NCBI GenBank assembly: GCA_965365655.1
Contig: CBDUCN010000193.1
Coordinates: 1 to 10,204 of the forward strand
Source: JBFHNV01 sp965365655
GTDB taxonomy: Bacteria; Pseudomonadota; Gammaproteobacteria; HK1
Direction: 5' to 3'
DNA: 10,204 nucleotides
A model generated the notes under the pieces. The model saw nothing but the letters and a program-made list of their open reading frames with translations, was not told the DNA's origin and did no database searches. A program made the position numbers and the translations under genes. This document shows, piece by piece, positions 5,438 through 10,204 of the stretch. Numbering within the stretch: position 1 is the stretch's first letter; each line of letters begins with the position of its first letter.

Positions 5438-6163
5438 TCACTGCGCCGGCCCGCCCTCCGCCGTGAGCTCGATGGCGCCGCTCACGCGCACCGTGACCTC
5501 GAGCTGCCCGCCCTCGACGGGGGGCGGCGCGACCGTCGCCGCCGCCATCTCGGCGGCCCGCATCACCGGCCGCGGTCCGGGGCCGCCGCCCTGGGACGTG
5601 TTCACGTGCAGCGACACGATCCGCCACCCGGGGCGCCCCAGGGCACGGGCCACGAGGTCTGCGCGGTGGCGGAACGCGTCCAGCGCGCGTGTGATCAGAC
5701 GGTCCTCCGCGGCGCGCCGGGCCTGCGGCGAGAGCGCCGGCTCCAGGGCGCGTACCGACAGCTCCTGCTGCAGGTCCCCCAGCAGCGAGGCCAGGCGCTG
5801 CGGGTCGGCGGACTCCAGCACCAGCTCCTGGCGTACCCGCCAGCCGATGATGCGCTGTTCCTGGTACACGGGCCGGGTGTGGTAGCCGGCGGTGCGCACC
5901 TCCACCCGGGCGGCGCGCGCCTGCTCGATCGCGCGGGTGACGGCGCGGTTCACCGCATCCGCTGCCGGTGCCTGCTCGGCCGCCTGCTCCTCCTTGTAGA
6001 GGCGGGCCAGCAGGCGGTCGGTCTCCACCGAGGCGTCGGCGCCGGCGTCGAGGTGCACCCGGTCGTACGGGCCGGTTCCGCCGTCGTCCTGCGCCGTGGC
6101 CGCAGGCGCGGCGGCCAGCGCGAGCACCAGGGCGGCGATGCGGCAGGCGGCGTGGTCATGCAT
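5438..6163 (-). CDS. Exported SIMPL (DUF541) domain protein
   Basis: The protein has 241 residues with a signal peptide (charged start, ALVLALAAAPAATA at 11-24, cleavage probably before Q25). The mature part has the SIMPL/DUF541 pattern: an alanine- and arginine-rich helix (65-86), VRTAGYHTRPVYQEQRIIGWRVRQELVLES (89-118), a second helical stretch, GWRIVSLHVNTS (179-190), and a closing strand LEVTVRVSGAIEL (221-233). Family members include E. coli YggE, periplasmic or envelope proteins linked to oxidative-stress tolerance; several form oligomeric rings. The precise function is unknown. Start at 6163 is preferred because GGAGAG (6176-6171) lies 7 nt upstream and it gives a clean signal peptide; in-frame ATGs at 6178 and 6199 lack this. 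The gene is divergent from the exported protein at 6177, only 13 bp away. Confidence 0.85.
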   Translation of the reverse strand: MHDHAACRIAALVLALAAAPAATAQDDGGTGPYDRVHLDAGADASVETDRLLARLYKEEQAAEQAPAADAVNRAVTRAIEQARAARVEVRTAGYHTRPVYQEQRIIGWRVRQELVLESADPQRLASLLGDLQQELSVRALEPALSPQARRAAEDRLITRALDAFRHRADLVARALGRPGWRIVSLHVNTSQGGGPGPRPVMRAAEMAAATVAPPPVEGGQLEVTVRVSGAIELTAEGGPAQ

Positions 6164-6176
6164 GCTTCGGCTCTCC

Positions 6177-7349
6177 ATGGACGGCCCGGGACGGAGCAAG
6201 CTTAGTCACGTGGCTGCGGCGCTGCTTGCCGGCGCCGCATTGCTCGCCGCGCCTGCCGCGCCGGCGGCGAACTTCTCGCAGCGCACGGGTTTCGAGGCCT
6301 GGCGCGAGGCCGAACGCCGCGCCGCCCGCCTGCCGGGCCCCGCCGAGCGCGGCCTGCTGGTGCTGCACCGCCCGCGATTCATGCTGCCCCCCGGCCACCC
6401 GGGGCTGATCGACTTCTACCGTGACTACGTGGCCACCTCGCGGCTGCGCGACGGCGACGGGAACACGTTGCCCGGCCCGCCGGACCGGGCGCTGCTGAAC
6501 CGGCTCGCCGACGACCCCGAGGCGGTGCTCAGCCACCGTCCACCGGGCGGCGAGGTGCCGCCCGGGGTGGTGTACGGCCGCGCTGACCGGGTGACGGTGC
6601 GCGCCGGCGGCCGCGCGCACCGCCTGATCGCGCTCACCTGGCACGCGGTGTTCCGCCACTCCGGCCTGCCGGCCGGGGTGTCCGGCGTGGCCGGCCTGTT
6701 CACCGGGCTGGTGGGCGACCCGGACGACTGGCACCAGCTCGACCACTACACCGCCGCGACGCTGGTGCTGGACCGCACCCGCCGCCCGCTGGCGCTGATG
6801 CTGCAGCAGCACAACTACACCCGCACGTGGCTGCTGGGCGAGACCCTGTCGCTGCCCGCGGACGCGCGCCCGGTGGTGGACGTCGCGGTGCGCTCCAACG
6901 AGCTGCATCCGCACCGGGCAGGGGAGCACTGGCGGCGCGCCGTGCGCTTCGCCGACGCCGACGGTGTCCGCTACCTGATGGGCTTCGGCGACGCGCCGCT
7001 GATGGCGGCGCGCGACCTCACCCACGGCGTGAGCGAGGCCCGCTACGCGCTGGAGTTCCTGCCCGGCGACGATGCGTTCTACCTGTTCCAGGGCTACCTG
7101 GGGGAGCGCCGCCTGCTGCCGGGGCGCGACGGGCCGCCGGGCGCCGGCTACAACACCGTGCCCGAGCTCAAGCCGCTCGCGCTGCAGCTCTTCGCCGGCT
7201 ACTGGCGCGAGGGCTCGCGCGGAGACCTGGAGCGCTTCGAGCGGCTCGTGGTGGCCGGCGGCGACCGCGCCGCGTTCGCCGCTGCGCAGCGCGAGATCTT
7301 CTTCGCGAACGTCGCGTGCCTCGCCCGCGAAGGGAGAGTGTGCCGCTGA
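6177..7349 (+). CDS. Exported protein of unrecognised family, histidine-rich
   Basis: The protein has 390 residues. The N-terminus has a basic stretch (R6, K8), a hydrophobic core (VAAALLAGAALLAAPAAPA, 12-30) and a probable cleavage site before ANFS, so export to the periplasm is likely. I do not recognise the family. Histidine- and aspartate-containing stretches look conserved: LTWHAVFRHSG (153-163), DDWHQLDHYTAATLVLD (183-199), MLQQHNYTRTW (208-218), NELHPH (241-246), TVPELKPLALQLFAGYW (327-343). The spacing of H156, H161, H186, H190 and H212 could mean metal binding, but this is speculation. Two cysteines near the end (C381, C389) could form a disulfide. GC bias is like its neighbours, so there is no sign of recent transfer. 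ATG 6177 is the best complete start; GTG 6210 with GGAG 13 nt upstream is possible but leaves a shorter n-region. Confidence 0.8.
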   Translation: MDGPGRSKLSHVAAALLAGAALLAAPAAPAANFSQRTGFEAWREAERRAARLPGPAERGLLVLHRPRFMLPPGHPGLIDFYRDYVATSRLRDGDGNTLPGPPDRALLNRLADDPEAVLSHRPPGGEVPPGVVYGRADRVTVRAGGRAHRLIALTWHAVFRHSGLPAGVSGVAGLFTGLVGDPDDWHQLDHYTAATLVLDRTRRPLALMLQQHNYTRTWLLGETLSLPADARPVVDVAVRSNELHPHRAGEHWRRAVRFADADGVRYLMGFGDAPLMAARDLTHGVSEARYALEFLPGDDAFYLFQGYLGERRLLPGRDGPPGAGYNTVPELKPLALQLFAGYWREGSRGDLERFERLVVAGGDRAAFAAAQREIFFANVACLAREGRVCR

Positions 7350-7367
7350 CGGCGATCACGCGATTGC

Positions 7368-7396
7368 TCGGCATCGCGCCGGGCCTGCATTATGAT
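7368..7396 (+). promoter_or_regulatory. Promoter of leuA
   Basis: TATGAT (7391-7396, 5 of 6 consensus bases) has TCGGCA (7368-7373, 4 of 6) exactly 17 bp upstream. It lies 74 bp before the leuA ATG and in one of the few AT-containing stretches nearby, implying a leader of about 68 nt. No leader peptide with a run of leucine codons is seen in that leader, so classical leucine attenuation is unlikely. Confidence 0.5.
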
Positions 7397-7470
7397 TCGC
7401 CGACCTATCCCACGAGGCCGCGCGCGCATCCCAAAAGGACTGCTGCCCGCGGCCGGAGAGAGCCTCGATC

Positions 7471-9150
7471 ATGCAGATGAACCCAGAGAAATACCGGGCC
7501 TACGAGCCCGTGTCCCTGCCCGACCGGACCTGGCCGTCGGCGGTGATCACCCGCGCGCCGGTGTGGTGCAGCGTCGATCTGCGCGACGGCAACCAGGCGC
7601 TGGTCGACCCGATGGACGGCAAGCGCAAGCTGCGCATGTTCCAGACCCTGGTGCAGATGGGGTTCAAGGAGATCGAGGTCGGCTTTCCGTCCGCCTCGCA
7701 GACCGACTTCGACTTCACCCGCAAGCTGATCGAGGAGGACCTCGTTCCGGGCGACGTGACCATCCAGGTGCTGACCCAGGCGCGCCCGGAGCTGATCGCG
7801 CGCACCTTCGAGAGCGTGCGCGGCTCGCATCGCGCGATCATCCACCTGTACAACTCGACGTCCACGCTGCAGCGCCGGGTCGTGTTCGGCCTCGACCGCG
7901 ACGGCATCAAGGACATCGCGGTGCGCGGCGCGACGCTCGTGCGCGAGCTCGCGGAGAAGGCGGGCGACACCGCGATCGTCTACCAGTACTCGCCGGAGAG
8001 CTTCACCGGCACCGAGCTGGACTACGCGGTGGAGGTGTGTGACGCGGTGTGCGACGTGTGGGAGCCCAGCCCCGGACGCAAGGCCATCATCAACCTGCCG
8101 GCGACGGTCGAGATGTCCACCCCCAACGTGTACGCGGATCAGATCGAGTACATGGGCCGGCACCTCGCGCGCCGCGACAGCATCGTGCTCAGCCTGCACC
8201 CGCACAACGATCGCGGCACCGGCGTCGCGGCCGCCGAGCTGGGCGTGATGGCCGGTGCCGATCGTATCGAGGGCACCCTGTTCGGCAACGGCGAGCGCAC
8301 CGGCAACGTGGACGTGATCACGCTGGCAGGAAATCTCTACACGCAGGGTGTGGACCCGGCGCTGGACCTGTCCGACATCGACGCGCTGCGCGAGGTCGCG
8401 GAGTACTGCAACCAGCTTCCGGTGCACCCGCGCCATCCGTATGCCGGCGATCTGGTGTTCACCGCGTTCTCGGGCTCGCACCAGGACGCGATCAAGAAGG
8501 GCATGTCGGCGCTGGAGAAGAGCAACAGCGGGCTGTGGGAGGTGCCGTACCTGCCGATCGATCCCCAGGACCTGGGGCGCAGCTACGAGGCCATCATCCG
8601 CGTCAACAGCCAGTCGGGGAAAGGAGGCGTCGCCTACATCCTGCATGCGGATCACGGTCTGGACCTGCCGCGCGGGCTGCAGGTGGAGTTCTCCAAGGTG
8701 GTGCAGGCCGTGACCGACGAGACCAGCCGCGAGATCAGCGCGGACGGGATCTGGGAGCTGTTCCGCGGCGAGTACATGGAGGTGAAGCAGCCCTACGAGT
8801 TCGTCGAGCACTGGTCGATGCCGGACACGCACGCGAACGAGATGCGGCGCATGACCGCGACGATTCGCGAGAACGGCAACGAGATCACGATCAACGGCAA
8901 GGGCAACGGGCCCATCGCCGCGTTCATCGACGCGATGAAACGCGACTGCGGGGTCGGGCTCAAGGTCGTGGACTACCACGAGCACGCCATCGGCCACGGC
9001 GCCGACGCGACCGCGGTGGCGTACGTGGAGGCGGAGATGGACGGCGCCGGACGCACCTTCGGCGTCGCGCAGCACTCGAACATCACCGTCGCGTCGCTGC
9101 GCGCCGCGTGCTGCGCGATGAACCGGCTGCTGGCGCGCAAGCAGGGCTGA
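7471..9150 (+). CDS. leuA: 2-isopropylmalate synthase
   Basis: The 559-residue enzyme condenses acetyl-CoA with 3-methyl-2-oxobutanoate to 2-isopropylmalate, the first committed step of leucine synthesis, in the cytoplasm. The TIM barrel has SVDLRDGNQAL (34-44, catalytic Arg38/Asp39), EIEVGFPSASQTDFD (67-81), the metal-binding HPHNDRGTG (243-251) and GNGERTGNVD (272-281). The C-terminal part (about 455-555) is the LeuA regulatory domain that normally gives leucine feedback inhibition. Length and the FFN-free start (MNPEKYRAYEPVSLPDRTWP) fit the longer yeast/actinobacterial-type LeuA rather than the 520-residue enterobacterial form. GGAGAG at 7455-7460 supports the ATG at 7471; ATG 7477 is an alternative. 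leuB, leuC and leuD are not adjacent, so it seems transcribed on its own. Confidence 0.95.
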   Translation: MQMNPEKYRAYEPVSLPDRTWPSAVITRAPVWCSVDLRDGNQALVDPMDGKRKLRMFQTLVQMGFKEIEVGFPSASQTDFDFTRKLIEEDLVPGDVTIQVLTQARPELIARTFESVRGSHRAIIHLYNSTSTLQRRVVFGLDRDGIKDIAVRGATLVRELAEKAGDTAIVYQYSPESFTGTELDYAVEVCDAVCDVWEPSPGRKAIINLPATVEMSTPNVYADQIEYMGRHLARRDSIVLSLHPHNDRGTGVAAAELGVMAGADRIEGTLFGNGERTGNVDVITLAGNLYTQGVDPALDLSDIDALREVAEYCNQLPVHPRHPYAGDLVFTAFSGSHQDAIKKGMSALEKSNSGLWEVPYLPIDPQDLGRSYEAIIRVNSQSGKGGVAYILHADHGLDLPRGLQVEFSKVVQAVTDETSREISADGIWELFRGEYMEVKQPYEFVEHWSMPDTHANEMRRMTATIRENGNEITINGKGNGPIAAFIDAMKRDCGVGLKVVDYHEHAIGHGADATAVAYVEAEMDGAGRTFGVAQHSNITVASLRAACCAMNRLLARKQG

Positions 9151-9200
9151 CGCCGGCGCGGGCCGGCGCAGGCATTCACCGCGGCCCGCGACCGGCCGCG
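9151..9200 (+). terminator. GC-rich tandem hairpins after leuA
   Basis: CGCCGGC/GCCGGCG (9151-9157, 9162-9168, 4-nt loop) starts right after the leuA stop codon. A second 7-bp stem CGCGGCC/GGCCGCG (9180-9186, 9194-9200) follows. Neither is followed by a T-run, so termination here would be weak or factor-aided; in such GC-rich sequence short stems also arise by chance. Confidence 0.35.
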
Positions 9201-9266
9201 CATCGCCCGTCGCGCGGCGCGCGGTCCCACCGTGGGGCGCCGCCCGCCACACCAGGGGGAAGATCA

Positions 9267-10204
9267 ATGAAGACGCGAGCCGCCGTCCTCTACCAGCCGA
9301 AGACGCCGATGGTGATCGAGGAGCTCGACCTCGAGGACCCGCGCGAGGGCGAAGTCACCGTGAAGGTGGGCGCGGCAGGCGTGTGCCACTCCGACTACCA
9401 CGTGATGATCGGCGAGTGGAGCTCGCCGATGCCGGTGGTGCTGGGACACGAGGGCGCGGGCGTCGTCGAGAAGGTGGGCCCAGGCGTGAAGAACGTGAAG
9501 GTCGGGGATCACGTGATCCTGAACTTCCGCCCGAACTGCGGCTGGTGCGCACACTGCGTGCGCGGCCAGCCGGTGCTGTGCAACGGCTCGCAGACCCCGC
9601 GCAACGAGCTGTTCAGCGGCGGTAGCCGCATGAGCAAGGATGGCGCGACGGTTCACCACTTCGCGCGCACCTCGTGCTTCTCGCAGTACACGGTGGTGCA
9701 GGAGTCCGGCGCGGTGCCGATCCGCCACGACATGCCGCTGGACCGCGCGGCGCTGATCGGCTGCTCGGTGATGACCGGGGTGGGCGCGGTGATCAACACC
9801 GCGCGAGTGCCGCCGGGGAGCTCGGTGGCCGTGATCGGCTGCGGCGGCGTCGGGCTGAACTGCATCCAGGGCGCGGTGCTGGCAGGCGCCGACCGCATCG
9901 TCGCGGTGGACGTGCGCCAGAACAAGCTGGACTACGCGGTCGACTTCGGCGCGACCGACGTCATCAACGCGTCGAACCAGGACCCGGTGGGGCTCATCCA
10001 CGAGCTCACCGGCGGCGGCGCCGACTACGCGTTCGAGGCGCTGGGCCGCAGCCAGACCATCCGCCAGGCCTACGACGCTGTGCGCCCGGGCGGCATGGCG
10101 GTGGTCGTGGGCATGGCGCCGGAGAACGACGAGGTCGCGGTCAACGCGCTCTCGCTGCCGCGCAACGAGAAGATCCTGATGGGCTCGTACTACGGCTCGG
10201 CGCG
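9267..10204 (+). CDS. Zinc-dependent MDR alcohol dehydrogenase, class III-like, C-terminus beyond edge
   Basis: 312 complete codons are visible and the reading frame runs off the right edge. Catalytic zinc ligands are C40 (GVCHSDYH), H61 (LGHEGAG) and C166 (ALIGCSVMTG). Four structural-zinc cysteines C91, C94, C97 and C105 form CxxCxxCx7C. The nucleotide-binding fold has GCGGVG (191-196), and D215 in VAVDVRQNK suggests NAD(H) over NADP(H). This is the class III-like branch that includes formaldehyde/glutathione and NDMA-type alcohol dehydrogenases; the sequence is not enough to assign a substrate. About 60 residues of the usual 370 are missing. The start is strongly supported by GGGGGA (9255-9260) 6 nt before ATG 9267. 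It lies 116 bp after leuA on the same strand and could be separately transcribed. Confidence 0.92.
   Translation, partial: MKTRAAVLYQPKTPMVIEELDLEDPREGEVTVKVGAAGVCHSDYHVMIGEWSSPMPVVLGHEGAGVVEKVGPGVKNVKVGDHVILNFRPNCGWCAHCVRGQPVLCNGSQTPRNELFSGGSRMSKDGATVHHFARTSCFSQYTVVQESGAVPIRHDMPLDRAALIGCSVMTGVGAVINTARVPPGSSVAVIGCGGVGLNCIQGAVLAGADRIVAVDVRQNKLDYAVDFGATDVINASNQDPVGLIHELTGGGADYAFEALGRSQTIRQAYDAVRPGGMAVVVGMAPENDEVAVNALSLPRNEKILMGSYYGSA

Noticed and set aside
7397..7470. leuA leader peptide or attenuator
   Set aside because: No short frame with a run of leucine codons and no competing hairpins with a T-run could be found.
7847..7852. Another TGTACA, inside leuA
   Set aside because: It lies in codons for a conserved-looking leucine-tyrosine-asparagine and has no partner half-site or promoter; one chance copy is expected.
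7405..9267. Very long open frame antisense to leuA (about 620 codons)
   Set aside because: It is a by-product of strong GC3 bias: composition is dominated by Arg, His, Ala and Val with no domain, and the plus strand encodes a complete LeuA.

Overview
This is a very GC-rich (about 70% by eye) and densely coded bacterial chromosomal window. Gene content suggests a gammaproteobacterium of the Chromatiales/Xanthomonadales kind. The clues are a monothiol glutaredoxin fused to a rhodanese domain, an RpoD-derived sigma factor, a SIMPL/DUF541 exported protein and a CarH/LitR-like regulator. This placement is an inference from protein character only. There are no RNA genes, CRISPR arrays, insertion sequences or phage genes, and no gap over 300 bases without a gene.

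Left part, 1-2670. Two minus-strand genes look like an operon: a ketopantoate-reductase-family enzyme (1479-559), then an SLC13/DASS-type permease that runs off the left edge (481-1). Divergent from them is a three-domain protein on the plus strand (1645-2571): CGFS glutaredoxin, a cysteine-less A-type Fe-S-carrier-like domain, and rhodanese. A strong 16-bp hairpin at 2599-2633 separates its end from the convergent sigma-factor gene.

Centre, 2671-5191. This is the most interesting part. A 491-residue RpoD-like sigma factor (minus) and a MerR-family regulator with a B12-type sensor module (plus) are transcribed divergently from a 139-bp region. That region contains TGTACA-like half-sites, the operator type used by CarH/LitR photoregulators. 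One perfect TGTACA lies exactly where the -35 of the sigma-factor promoter should be (TGTACA-N17-TATACT), and another overlaps the regulator's own start codon. By eye alignment the regulator has lost the residues that bind adenosylcobalamin, including the cobalt-ligand histidine, yet keeps the fold and is cysteine-rich (11 Cys). I infer a self-contained repressor/alternative-sigma switch descended from a B12 light sensor but probably reading a different signal.

Right part, 5192-10204. After a 246-bp gap come a minus-strand SIMPL-domain exported protein (6163-5438) and a divergent exported protein of unknown family (6177-7349), with start codons only 13 bp apart. These are followed by leuA (2-isopropylmalate synthase, 7471-9150), which has a recognisable promoter, and by a zinc-dependent MDR alcohol dehydrogenase (from 9267) cut by the right edge. 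These last genes look like ordinary housekeeping or metabolic loci with no visible link to the sigma/regulator switch.
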